From assembly GCA_963971285.1 (NCBI GenBank), contig OZ020262.1:13619308-13683307 (forward strand): DNA of 64,000 nt. Reading direction: 5' to 3'. The position numbers and the translations under genes are program-made. The number at the start of each line of letters is the position of its first letter. Within the stretch, counting starts at the first letter, position 1. The DNA is from Astropecten irregularis (Eukaryota; Echinodermata; Asteroidea; Paxillosida; Astropectinidae). Below, one piece after another: positions 52,916-63,456 of the stretch. The notes under the pieces are model-generated. The model made no database searches. It was given only the letters and a program-made list of their open reading frames with translations, and was not told the origin of the DNA.

Positions 52916-53243
52916 GTCTTTACAATGTCTGTTTTAACAAATAAATTACACACAATTAATAGAGTTCGTTCCACTGACACGGAGAATGATTTCCCACTCC
53001 CGTCTTCTGCAGATTTTCTTGGCCCAAGCTCGACAGCAAGGAGGGGAGATTTCGCCCAGATTTCAGGGGGAAATCTTAGCTAGTATGAGCCATTCTGCCG
53101 TAGAAACGAACCTGCAAAGCACCAGGCACAATTCTAGAAAATCGGCACTTGGGCCGAATCACAGCGAACTCACCAGCTACGCGTAGTAATTTGCACCCGA
53201 ACTACATTCGTCGAAAATAAATTTCCCACGGCATGTACTCACC
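52916..53243 (-). promoter_or_regulatory. COL4A2: candidate 5' UTR with an untranslated-exon splice
   Basis: Thirteen bases before the ATG the minus strand reads a good acceptor (TTTATTTGTTAAAACAG, ending at 52929). Upstream are two strong donors, CTG|GTGAGT with exon end at 53174 and GTG|GTGAGT with exon end at 53243. An untranslated first exon spliced to the signal-peptide exon is therefore plausible. The transcription start would lie right of 53174. This is splice-consensus inference only. Confidence 0.4.
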
Positions 53244-53789
53244 ACGGAGTTATTACTAAAATATCACAAAAATCGTTTGTCTGTAGTCATTCAAAGCACA
53301 AATGATATTTAAATATTAACAAATCGCTATTATATTATATTAATTGTCTAGCACTACATTGTCTCAGCGGATGGTTAGAAAATTTGCCGCTAATATGTGT
53401 ACGTGCTCAGGTAGATTTGCATATGTAATGAATGGGCTGCATCGAAACCTGTTTGACGATTTGAGAAAAGTTTCGATGTGGCAGGTTGGGAGAATTTGAA
53501 ACGTGATGCACAACATGAGACAAAACGACCGATGGTGACCCATGCAGTAGCTAATTTATGCAGAAGTTAAATATAGCTTTCTGGTGGTTGCAATATGTCT
53601 CCTTCTTGTGCTCATGATATCAACCATCTGCTTAAAATTTGCGTATTGTATTATTTTGCAATACCGAATGAAAAATAGTCAAAAACGTTAACAGTTTCAT
53701 TTATGAATAAATATATGCATGCGTAACTCGCTTTATTAACATGAGTGTATGGAAAGGTATGAATCTATGGCCCTTAACAAAATAATGGA
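53244..53789. promoter_or_regulatory. probable promoter-proximal region, no firm motif
   Basis: Unique-looking AT-rich sequence just upstream of the collagen gene. A TATA-rich run sits at about 53328-53345. I see no repeat family and no reading frame. It is the most likely place for the promoter, but no core element can be asserted. Confidence 0.3.
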
Positions 53790-54012
53790 TTAGGCTTGGG
53801 CTTGGGCTTAGGCTCCGTCATCTAAAAGCTGAAAATACAGGTTGTGAATTTTCCCTGAGGTTGAAGCTCCGTTTTCTTATTCGAAACAGAGTATGCTCTT
53901 CGAAAACGTACATTAAACCTCTATTTTTTGTACCTTTTTATATTTTAAAATGGATGTAAGAAAAGGAGCCGCGGAGCCACGGAGGCTTAGGCTCATGCCA
54001 AAGCCTCCGTTT
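53790..54012 (-). repeat. GGCTTGGGCT-edged interspersed repeat
   Basis: Left edge GGCTTGGGCTTGGGCTTAGG and right edge GCCAAAGCCTCCG are roughly inverted. The body matches 25935-26040 on the other strand. Confidence 0.55.
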
Positions 54013-54020
54013 CATAAACG

Positions 54021-54150
54021 GGTAATCCTGGGTTTTAGGTGCCTAAATTATTTTTGACATTTTTGGCCCTCCATGACAGTGTGCTACGCATGGGTTGAGT
54101 TGGCTGATGTTGTATGTACATAATTTAGGCACCTAAAACCCAGGATTACA
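54021..54150. mobile_element. 130-bp hAT-like MITE with 8-bp target duplication
   Basis: Inverted ends of about 30 bp (GTAATCCTGGGTTTTAGGTG inward). CATAAACG flanks at 54013-54020 and 54151-54158. Confidence 0.85.
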
Positions 54151-54400
54151 CATAAACGCCCTATATCTACCCCCATGATTATGTGTAAGGAAAATTACAG
54201 AAAGATATATTTATTTTTGCTAAATCATTTGAACTATTGTTTATGTTTTCTTTCTCCCTCTATTCATCCTTGGTATCTTCCATGACCTGTATTATATGCA
54301 ATTCCAAACCAAAGAAGATACTCGAAATTGACCTAATATAAAGATGACTAGGTGTTTGTGAGCGCCTAGAGGTTTCAATCGTGAATCATAAACCTTCTTT

Positions 54401-54735
54401 TAAAGGTAATATCATACTTTGGTTTTTGTCAAAGAAATACAGATTCATGGGCAAAAATACCAAGACAGATACAGTAACGGGCATCTGTGAAAATTTCAGT
54501 CCCATACGGTGCACACTTTTTCTCTTTTCTCTTTTATTTTTGATCTTTGAAAGATCAAAAATTATTTTTGTTACGGGTTTTACTCTTTTCTTGATAAATA
54601 CAGCTGCATTTCAGGCAGAACAATTTTAACGGTATGTGTCTACCATCACCATCTTTACATCCTGTAAGTTATAGGTAAATCTGTGAAGATTTCTGTTTCG
54701 GTACGCTACCAAAGTATGATATACTACCTTTAAAA
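54401..54735 (-). mobile_element. TTAA-type MITE, ATCATACTTTGGT family, full
   Basis: Left TTTAAAGGTAATATCATACT and right AAGTATGATATACTACCTTTAAA are inverted, with TTAA at both borders. It is one of the most complete copies. Confidence 0.75.
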
Positions 54736-55161
54736 ATAAGAAAGAAGAATATTTATGACTTAAATTGTTTGTGTTTATGTATTGGAGCGTAGAACGTGGG
54801 CCGACGGTTACTCGAATATTATGGCCGGGTATCAGATTGATTTTCCCCTTGAGGGCACAGGTGTTCGAGATTTTCTTTTAGGGAAAGACTATAGTTACAC
54901 GCACCTTGACCAGAAAGAGACCAAAGTGGTTTGCAGTACTAGTATCAAGTGGTGTTATTACTTAAGAAGTTGAGATCAAACTAAATAACAGTTTCTCCAG
55001 ACGTTCTATAGGGTGTCACTAATTCTGTTTATTTCAAAGCCGTTTCGGTGTTGGGCTGAGAGTACAACTTCGACGGTGGCTGTGCAGCCTGTATAAAATT
55101 ATGAAGCCCAATGAAGTTCATCTTCTGGATTTCTCTCCCTATTATTCTTTGTTTCTTGCTT

Positions 55162-55501
55162 AAAGGTTCTTCATATAGTTTGGTAGCATACGGAAACAGA
55201 AATCGTCACAGATTTACCTTGTATAACTCACATGGTGAAAGCATATCGTTCAAGTTTCTCTGTCTACGTATTGATCAAGACACAGTCAAACCAATGACCA
55301 AAAACAATCTTTAAGAGATCAAAAATAACGGTGTAACATTTCTTAAAATACCGTGGGCGTTTTTCAATGTTTTCTTACAAAGTGGGCACCGTGTGGGACT
55401 TGGAATTTCACAGATGACTATTGCTGTATCGTTCTTGATATTTTTGCTCATGAATCTGCATTTCTTCGACAAAAACCGAAGTATGATATTACCTTTAACA
55501 A
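55162..55501 (+). mobile_element. TTAA-type MITE, ATCATACTTTGGT family
   Basis: TTAAAGGTTCTTCATATAG start, full core, AAGTATGATATTACCTTTAA end. Confidence 0.7.
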
Positions 55502-55848
55502 TCGGCCTTTACAATAGATGCAAAACATTCGTAATTTAAAATGAACTTTTTGTTCCAAATAAGTCTTATCGATTAGTGTTCAATATTGTATAATGAGGAC
55601 CACTGTCCGCAGCTGGCCCTGCGTCGTGGCACTTATGGTTGGAGGGAAAGGTCATTTTCTCAGCATGGTCGCCGGTCAAGGAAAAGACTCCCTCCAGAGA
55701 CCGGACAGGAAACGCGATGGGTCAAACACTGGACGTGGAACTTGATAATCTCTCGCACTATTCGCTAATTATTCAAACTGATTATACACAGTGATAAAAA
55801 CACGTAGGGTGATGTAACATTCTCATGGCTTGTTGAAAGTAGATAAAC

Positions 55849-56172
55849 GTGTTTAAAGTTACTATCATACTTTGGTAAACATAACGAAACAGAAATCTTG
55901 ACAGATTTACCTATAATTTACAGGGTATAAAGATGGTGATGGTAGAAACATTAAAACATTTCTACTTGAAATGATGCATTTATCCAGAAAACAGTAAAAT
56001 CAATTGACCAAAGTCAAAAATCCTGTGAAAAGATTTTCAAAAATATCGTTGGCGTTTTTCACTTTAAGTTCTCAAAAAGTGGACTTATATGGGACTGGGA
56101 ATTTCAAAGTTGACTGTGAAAGTATCTTTCTTGATATTTTTGCCCATGAATCTGTATTTCTTTGACAAGAAG
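55849..56172 (+). mobile_element. TTAA-type MITE, ATCATACTTTGGT family
   Basis: TTTAAAGTTACTATCATACT start and core to GAATCTGTATTTCTTTGACA. The right terminus is lost. Confidence 0.65.
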
Positions 56173-57389
56173 TTGTTCTTTTTCACCATGGTTAACTTTA
56201 TTGATGCCGACAAGGGCGTATCATGATTTCTATATTGCTGGGTATCTATTTGTTTTTGTTTTCCACAATTATAATACTGATGTGTTTCAGATGGATATTG
56301 AAGAAATAAACACACATGCAAGTAAGCGAGCAGACAAACAAACAGACCAAACATTTCCTGTATTGTATCATGGGTGACCTGAATCAGACAAGGCATTATG
56401 TGTGAATAAATTGACCTTTGAAAAAAAACGGTGTCTGACTCAGATAGTGGCTTATGATACTTCAGACGACTTTATCGAGTAAATGTGAACAGCATGACAT
56501 ATAGAGCAATTAATAATATAATTGTTTGCTAATAGGTCTGCATAAAACACTTATTACTAGTAAAAAAAAAAACACACGAAGAAAGATTTCACAACAGAAG
56601 TGAAAAAATCATACTGCGTGGGCACTAAAAACTGACCAGACGGGCCAACATCCGAAACTAACCAAAGGTAAACAGTCTATACCGGGTCATGTGCGTGTCT
56701 GACCGGGGAACTCCAGGCTCGACGAACCGCGCAATAAACATTACCGAATGTCTAGGTTTTTATTGTGGTAACACTAACAGCAGCATAGCAGCAACTTGCT
56801 AGTCATCATCCCACAAGATCCAAGTTCACAAATCCCAGAAGAATGTGGCGATTACTTTCCATCCTTCTGAAAGGCTATTATAATGAAGGCCCGTTACTGA
56901 AGGAGGCCACCGCACCACGTTTCAGTTTCTATGGTGTAGTTTTCATCATAGTCTAAAGTCTGTGTTTTCAGTGCGTGGGATTTTGCAGTTTTATTTTCCC
57001 AAGACAGTTTTTTTCCCCGGCAGGTGAGAGACAATTTTATCGATGACGGCCAAAGAGGTGGATGACATCCACCATGAACCCTGGCCCGATGCGTTTGTAA
57101 ACAACTTGAAATCATTGTCAAACTGCGGTGATGGAATATTGAATCACTTCATTTTGTCCCCAAGAATGCTAGACATGACGAAGAGACGTCTCAGTTTTAC
57201 CATACATTAAAGATGGACTTGCCGTGTCTGACCGAAACGTGTCAGTCAAAACATGGAGAAATTGTCAAAAGGAATTATTTCTTTTGAGTGAACGAACATA
57301 AAAAGGTTGTAGGCTATATAATTATGTGTAATACCGTGAAGGAAGGTCTTTTCTACCTCCATGGTAACACTACAACAACAACCACCACT

Positions 57390-57927
57390 TTTAAAGGTAT
57401 ATCAGGGACAGGATTGGTAACATACCCCAACAGAAGATTTTCACAGATTGTCGGGTATAACAGAGTATGAATGTGGTGCTGGTAGAAACCTATACCGTTC
57501 AAATCTTTTCGCCTGAAATGATGCATTTATATCCAGAAATCAGTCAAACAACGACCAAAAACAGTTTCTCGGGGTAAGATCGAAACCATTCTCTATGTTT
57601 CATAAGAAAAAGTTGAGTCAGGTTTTCGCAGGTTTTCTGGTGACTCAAAATAATGTCCGATTGAGCTCAAATTGTCATAGGTTTAAGTTATTTCATGTAC
57701 ATGCTGTTGAAATTTGTTCTGCCTGAAAATTATTTTTGATCTTATAAAGATAAAAAAAAAGAGAAAAGACTTACTGTGGCAGTTTTCACTGTTTTCTAAA
57801 ACAAAGCGGGTACCGTATGGGACTGAAATTTTCACAGATGACTGCTACTATATCCTCCATGATATTTCTGCCCATGAATCTGTATTTCTTTGACAAAAAC
57901 CAAAGTATGATATTACCTTTAAACTAA
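57390..57927 (+). mobile_element. TTAA-type MITEs, composite
   Basis: A left half of the AGTACAGG variant (57390-57715) runs into a right half of the ATCATACTTTGGT family (57720-57927, ending ATGATATTACCTTTAA). It suggests recombination or nested insertion between two family members. Confidence 0.6.
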
Positions 57928-58530
57928 ATTGTCTTCTTTTCTCAAGCTTTCTCCATTGTCGATTTGTGTTCAATTTGAACAAGAATTGAAAATTAATATT
58001 TATTTGTTTGTTTCGGAGTGGGATGAGTAAGGGTTATAGGTCAGGTCTAGTCTTGAAACTCAGCCCCTTCAATCACTGCTACTGACATCGGGGGTAGTTG
58101 CTTGGACTCGAACCTCAGGCACTCATTTATCCGCACCAACTAGTCTCCTTCTAGTGCAGCTATATTTACCGTCACGGTAATAATGGTGATGTTATACTGT
58201 GAATGATTCACTAAGCGCCGTTTCCACTGACATTAGACCTCAAAGCGTCAGATCAGACTACGTAGTGGCAACGGAAAAGACGCTCCAAGAAAGGCTAATT
58301 CCCAAGACATCCGTATTGGATTGAAACGACGCCTAGTTTGGCATCAACGACTGTGTAAAAACCAATAATGACGTCTTAGTTGAATTCGCGTGCGTGCCGT
58401 CTCTTAGGTCTTGTTTCCTAGAAAATTTTGAGTCAGAAGAAGTAGGTCTGGCAGAAGTCAGGAGGCCGTTTCATTAAAAGAGCAAAGCTACATTTCTGAA
58501 AGTCATTCATGTCCAAATCCTTATTCTGTT

Positions 58531-58882
58531 TAAAGGTAGTATCATACTTTGGTATAAGACACCAAAACATGTTCACAGATTTACGTATAACTTTCTGGGT
58601 ATGAGTATGATGCTAGTAGAAACCTACCGTTAAAATTTTCCGCCTGAAATGGTGTGTTTATCCAGAAATGAGTAAAACAACGACCGAAAATCGTTAAAAG
58701 ATCAAAACAAAAGAGAAAAGACTTAAGAAATACTGTAGCCGTTTTTCACGATTTTCTCAAAAAGCGGGCACCGTATGGAATTGAAATTTTCACAGATGAC
58801 TGTTACTGTATCTTTCTTGATATTTTTGCCCATGAATCTGTACTTATTTGACAAAAAAAACAAAGTATAACACTACCTTTAA
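58531..58882 (+). mobile_element. TTAA-type MITE, ATCATACTTTGGT family, full
   Basis: TTTAAAGGTAGTATCATACT start and AACACTACCTTTAA end, about 350 bp. Confidence 0.75.
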
Positions 58883-58886
58883 CATT

Positions 58887-59327
58887 TTGTGCTTAAGCAA
58901 CAAAAACCTTGGTAAATAAAATCAGTATGCCAGCCAAAACTCCTGGTAAATGTTATGCTCAGCAAACAATGGCATTGAATATCACACATGAAAATTTTGG
59001 TTTGCAGTTGTTTAATCAATTAGGAAGATTTTTCATGCTTAAGTAATTTTTGCGCTATAAGCAGCTCTATGAGATTGGCCCCCGGAGCCAATTTCATAAA
59101 ACTGTTAAGCACAAAAACTGGTTAAGCATGACATTTCTGTCTTAATAAAAACAGGGTGAACAACCAAATGTCCACGTGTTGTGTAACACTTGTGATTGTT
59201 CTTTGGCTGTTGTTCGCTGACCATGAATATCAAATGGAATTTTCAATGGTGGTTTGTTTTATTGGGCGAGACAGTTTTGTGCTAAGTAAATTTTTATGCT
59301 TAACAGTTTTATGAAATTGGCCCCAGG
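58887..59327. mobile_element. two CAGGGGCCAATTTCA family MITEs in tandem
   Basis: 58887-59082 is a short-form copy lacking its left end, and 59083-59327 a full copy. They join at GGCCCCCGGAGCCAATTTCA. Confidence 0.7.
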
Positions 59328-59713
59328 TCGGATTGTCTGAATCCAGTCTTTGTTTCTACAAAGGAGCCAGGTCAGTCAGTCCCGAGCCAGGTAGTGCCCC
59401 CCGCCGTACGGATATGACATTTCCACCGTTGTCTGGTGCCAGTGCTAGTCGGTAGGGTGGTACGACTTGACCCGGCAGACTACACTTGACTGGGCGGTCT
59501 GGGTACCACACCCTTTTCGTCCGACATCATAATTACTATAAAGGGTTTGGATAGGGGAGGGCAATCCTAGGTGAATATATGAATAAATGAATAAATTAAC
59601 AGGCCAGGATGGCATGATGTCAGGATCCAAACTGAATCACAAACAACTTTTATACTTTCAGAAAGACGGAAAAGTTTATTAGATATCGAGGCAGTTTATG
59701 CTTAACCAGACGT

Positions 59714-59817
59714 TTAAAGGTAAAGTACAGGATTGGTAACATATACTCACAGAAATGTTCACAGATTTACGTATAACTTTCAGGGTATGAACATGGTGCT
59801 GGTAGAAACATACCAAA
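59714..59817 (+). mobile_element. TTAA-type MITE, fragment
   Basis: TTTAAAGGTAAAGTACAGG start and core to GGTAGAAACATACC; the remainder is missing. Confidence 0.6.
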
Positions 59818-60188
59818 AAACACTCCGACAAACAGAAAGGAGCCGAAGAGAATGTCTGAAAAGTTGAAAACATCCGCCAAAATGTAATAAATGTGCCATT
59901 AGGCGGGTATAATAACCCTACAAATGCAACATGATTGGTTCATTATTACAGTCACGCTATAAAACTACTAGAGTCGGGCAAAACATTTTTGTTGTTGATG
60001 TGGCTGAACCCATATGGCCATTAATGTGTTTTCGAGTCGATCTTTTAAAAACACCGTCTCGTCCATATAGGCCAAGTAGGGTAAAAGTCTGGTCGGGAAA
60101 GTATACGCCTTTTGATTACTTCCCCAATAGCCATCGCTATATGTGTATTCAAATCGGTACACCTGTACCTATACCATCATGTTTGTTT

Positions 60189-60463
60189 CAGGCGCGGTTC
60201 TACGGGGGGGGGCAAGGGGGGGCTGTAGCCCCCCCAAAATTTTGTCTAGCCCCCCCAAAAAATGCAAGTGAAAAATTTTTTTTTTTGAAAATACTGGATT
60301 TTTTTCAGTTATTAAGCGCCAATTACATTAAAAACGCGTTGTGTGGGCTATAATGTGCATGTTTTTCGACCCGTAATAAGACATAGCAGAAGCGAGTGTT
60401 AGGAGAACCCAAAATATTGGGTCTTCTAGCCCCCCCAAAAGTTTGACTCTAGAACCGCGCCTG
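60189..60463. mobile_element. hAT-like MITE with 8-bp target duplication
   Basis: 275 bp with inverted ends CAGGCGCGGTTCTA and TAGAACCGCGCCTG, flanked by GTTTGTTT at 60181-60188 and 60464-60471. Confidence 0.85.
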
Positions 60464-60470
60464 GTTTGTT

Positions 60471-60735
60471 TACAGGTACAGTACACGATCGGTAACATAC
60501 ACCAAAACAGCCTGTTCACAGATTTACGTATAACTTACGGTAATCTGGGTATATGGTGCCTGGTAGAAACATAACGTTTAAAAGAATTTCCGCCTGAAAT
60601 GATGCATTTATCCAGAAATTATATAGTAAATCAAAGATCGGAAACAGTTTTGATCTCTGGGTAAGATCAAAACCATTCTTTATGTTTTATTTCATGTACA
60701 AGCTGGATCAGACAAAGTGTGAGTGCTGCGGCATA
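60471..60735 (+). mobile_element. TTAA-type MITE, fragment
   Basis: Core of the AGTACAGG variant (TTCACAGATTTACGTATAAC, TGATGCATTTATCCAGAAAT) to AAAGTGTGAGTGCTG; the ends are decayed. Confidence 0.55.
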
Positions 60736-60764
60736 GTTCACCGTGGTATTAGGTAGACATGTTA

Positions 60765-60970
60765 GCGTCTACAGGCGAAGCTTTGGGAGACATTGGGAAT
60801 TAGGGAGACATTTCGATTTCTTCCTAAAGTACACCAGCTACCTTTTAAAGACATATTTTTACTGCATGCATACATATTTGAATAGCCTGTTCTCAATTAT
60901 GAAAACATCATAAATATGTCAATATTAATTGTATTGAATATCTTTAGAAATAGGTAAGTTAAGTTTTGTT
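60765..60970. repeat. GGGAGACAT repeat (copy b)
   Basis: Second copy of the 22925-23130 family. Confidence 0.55.
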
Positions 60971-61220
60971 TTGTCCTCGGTTATTAGGCCTATGTAGATT
61001 TGCACACGTAATCATCACGATTGCTCAGGAAATAAGATTGATTTGAAATGTTTTAACTCTTCGTGTTTTAGGAAATCTACCAGAGGCTTTTTAAAGTGTC
61101 GCTAATACTTTTTCTTCATATTTTTTAAAGTGTTGGACTTTGTAACACTTCAAAAAGTGTTGGATCAACCAATTAAGTGTTTTCACTGGCATAAATCTAT
61201 GGAAAATGTTGCATTCAGCA

Positions 61221-61594
61221 TTAAAGGTACTATCATACTTTGGTAACATACCGAAACAGAAATCTTCACAGATTTACCTATATAACATACAGGGCATTTA
61301 TAAAGATGGTGATGTTAGAAACATATCGTTTAACATATTTCTGCCTGAGATGCTGTATTTATCCAGAAAAGGAAAGCCAATAACTAAAAACAAGTTGATC
61401 TTTTAAAGCCGTCAAAAATAACGGTGAAAAGATTTGAGAAATACTCTGGACGTTTTCACTGTTTTCTCAAAAGGTTGGCACCGTATGCCGGGACTGAAGC
61501 TTTCACAGATGATTGTTGCTGTTTCTTTCTTGACAGTTTTGCTCATGAATCTGTATTTTATTGACAAAAACCAAAGTATACTATTACCTTTATT
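61221..61594 (+). mobile_element. TTAA-type MITE, ATCATACTTTGGT family, full
   Basis: TTAAAGGTACTATCATACTT start and AAAGTATACTATTACCTTTA end, with full core. Confidence 0.7.
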
Positions 61595-62182
61595 GTTTCG
61601 GTACGGTTTTAAGAATAATGAACAGTACCACCGGTTCAATTTGATATGAGCAAAATGACCTACTATAGTAAATCACAATTTTGACGCGGCTGTAGAAATG
61701 GCTGTTGGGTGGGCATGGATGAGGCATATTACGAGAATTGTAATCCGGGGTGACATGGTACAAAATATTGGCCAGGGGGGCTGGAGCCATCTTAAGGTCC
61801 GACCACTTAACTCGTTACACTGCGCTGTCAGGCTGTCACCTTATACGACCCTAGAACTATAGAAACCGATTCGGACATGACATATTTCCCGAGGAATATT
61901 GATATGTGTATAATATTTGGTCGAAAGTATACGGAGTTGGGTCAAGAGGGTGTGTGTGTGTTTCTACGCACGATAATGAGAACAAAATACCGAGGACGGG
62001 TCCAGATGTTCGGGCCACGCCGTGGGGAGGTCAACTACGAACCGCTGGCAATGGGTCTATAGACGCCGGGCGGTCAGCTATAGGGACACGGCAGGAGCTA
62101 GCGAGCCTAGCACGCTAAAATCTAGGCGCAATATTATGGATATTGCTCCACGCCAGTGTTTGATGGATTCATGAAATATTAT

Positions 62183-62518
62183 TTAAAGGCAATTTGGTAA
62201 ATGTGGCAGAACAGGTACAGATTGTTCATAATTTGATTTGTCATGGAATAAAACCAAACCTGTGAAATTGACATCGGAAACTGTGGAAAACACTGTGAAA
62301 AACACTTTTTAAATTTTTTTCGAATCTATATACAGGAGTTTTGATCTCACCCCGAGATCAAAACTGTTTTCCGGTCGTTTTTACTAATTCCTGGATAAAT
62401 ACAGCATTTCAGCCTGAAATCTACCAGCAACATCTTCATACCTTCAAAGTTATCGTAAATCTGCGAACATTTCTGTTTGGGTGTGTGCAATCCTGATGTA
62501 CTTTACCTTTAAACTCGA
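62183..62518 (-). mobile_element. TTAA-type MITE, AGTACAGG variant
   Basis: Core in inverse orientation (ATCTGCGAACATTTCTGTTT) ending GTACTTTACCTTTAAA. The left border TTTAAAGGCAATTTGGTAAA is diverged. Confidence 0.55.
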
Positions 62519-63164
62519 AATGCATATGTGTTAATGCGTGATTCTGGGTTAGCTTGATCCGGAGGGCACTATACCCATACCTCCAAGTAGTTTAGGGGTG
62601 TTTTTGAGTTTAAAATTTGAGATGAGGTTGAATTAAATGTACATTAAACTCGGCACTTGCATTCTGTTGTTGCATATACAATGAAATATCGCCCACTCAC
62701 CTTTGCCACTGTTGAAAATGAAGAAATTTTTGCAAGATATATGATTTTTCCCAAATGATGTCAAAGATACCATTCGTGTAAACCTGAACTCACAATCATA
62801 AAATGTAGGCCGATTTAATTTCTTAGTCTTGAGGAAAGAAGAATCGAGTTAGTCCCAGTAGTGCGACAGGAATCTCCTGAGCTTATGGTAATAGACCAAC
62901 TCGGAAGTCTAGCCGCTGCAAAAAAATGGAGAAACATTATCGCCGGACATGTGTTTGGCCAACGGCGATGTTCTATTTTTTTGTTTTGATATTTAAATCA
63001 GCATGAAATAACATAATTTGGGAATTGCATACCGCAGACGAACGCCGTATAAAGCGCGCAATTTCAGGTATACACGGGTTGGTATTTGATAGCCACTGGC
63101 GGTCCCCTGTGGTGACAAACAAGATATTGGAAAAAACGAAGAAACTACAGGTGGGACCATAATT

Positions 63165-63456
63165 GTTATAAAGGTAAATTTTCAGTCCCATATACGGCGC
63201 CCACGTTTTGAGAAAACAGTGAAAATCAGCCACAGTAATTTTCAAATCTTTTCATCGTTGTTTTTTATATCTTTAAAATCACAATTAACTGTTTTTCAGT
63301 CATTGGTTTATCTCTTTTCTGGATAAATACAGCATTTCAGGCAGACAAATTTGAACAGTATGTCAGTCTACCATCACCATTCGGCCCTGTAAGCTAAAGG
63401 TAAATCTGTGAAGATTTCTGATTTGGTAAGCTACAAAAGCATGATAGTATTTTAAC
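63165..63456 (-). mobile_element. TTAA-type MITE, ATCATACTTTGGT family, partial
   Basis: Core from TTTTCAGTCCCATATACGG to GCATGATAGTATTTTAA. The left terminus is lost. Confidence 0.6.

Larger units (their letters stand above)
44901..52831 (-). other. COL4A2: intron 1, 7.9 kb
   Basis: The longest intron apart from the transposon-bearing intron 21. It holds the repeats listed at 45598-45873, 46562-46715, 47355-47535, 48257-48520 and 51688-51916. The remainder (49200-51680, 51920-52830) shows nothing recognisable. First introns of collagen genes often carry enhancers, but none can be called here. Confidence 0.7.

Noticed and set aside
55111-55314. Secreted protein or first exon of an alpha-1(IV) gene (hydrophobic start MKFIFWISLPIILCFLLKG)
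   Set aside because: From 55162 on the frame is a TTAA-type MITE, there is no good donor after the hydrophobic part and no Cys-rich 7S start.
55593-55745. 50-codon plus-strand frame starting MRTTVRSWPCVVALMVGG
   Set aside because: It is short, has no homologue I recognise and no convincing donor. Its signal-like start could be chance.
57043-57210. 55-codon plus-strand frame starting MTAKEVDDIHHEPWPDAF
   Set aside because: Codon use looks gene-like, but there is no recognised family, no promoter and no splice evidence. Not supported as a gene.
61877-62118. Overlapping plus-strand frames in a GC-richer patch
   Set aside because: Two frames of similar length and no motif in either. No support for coding.
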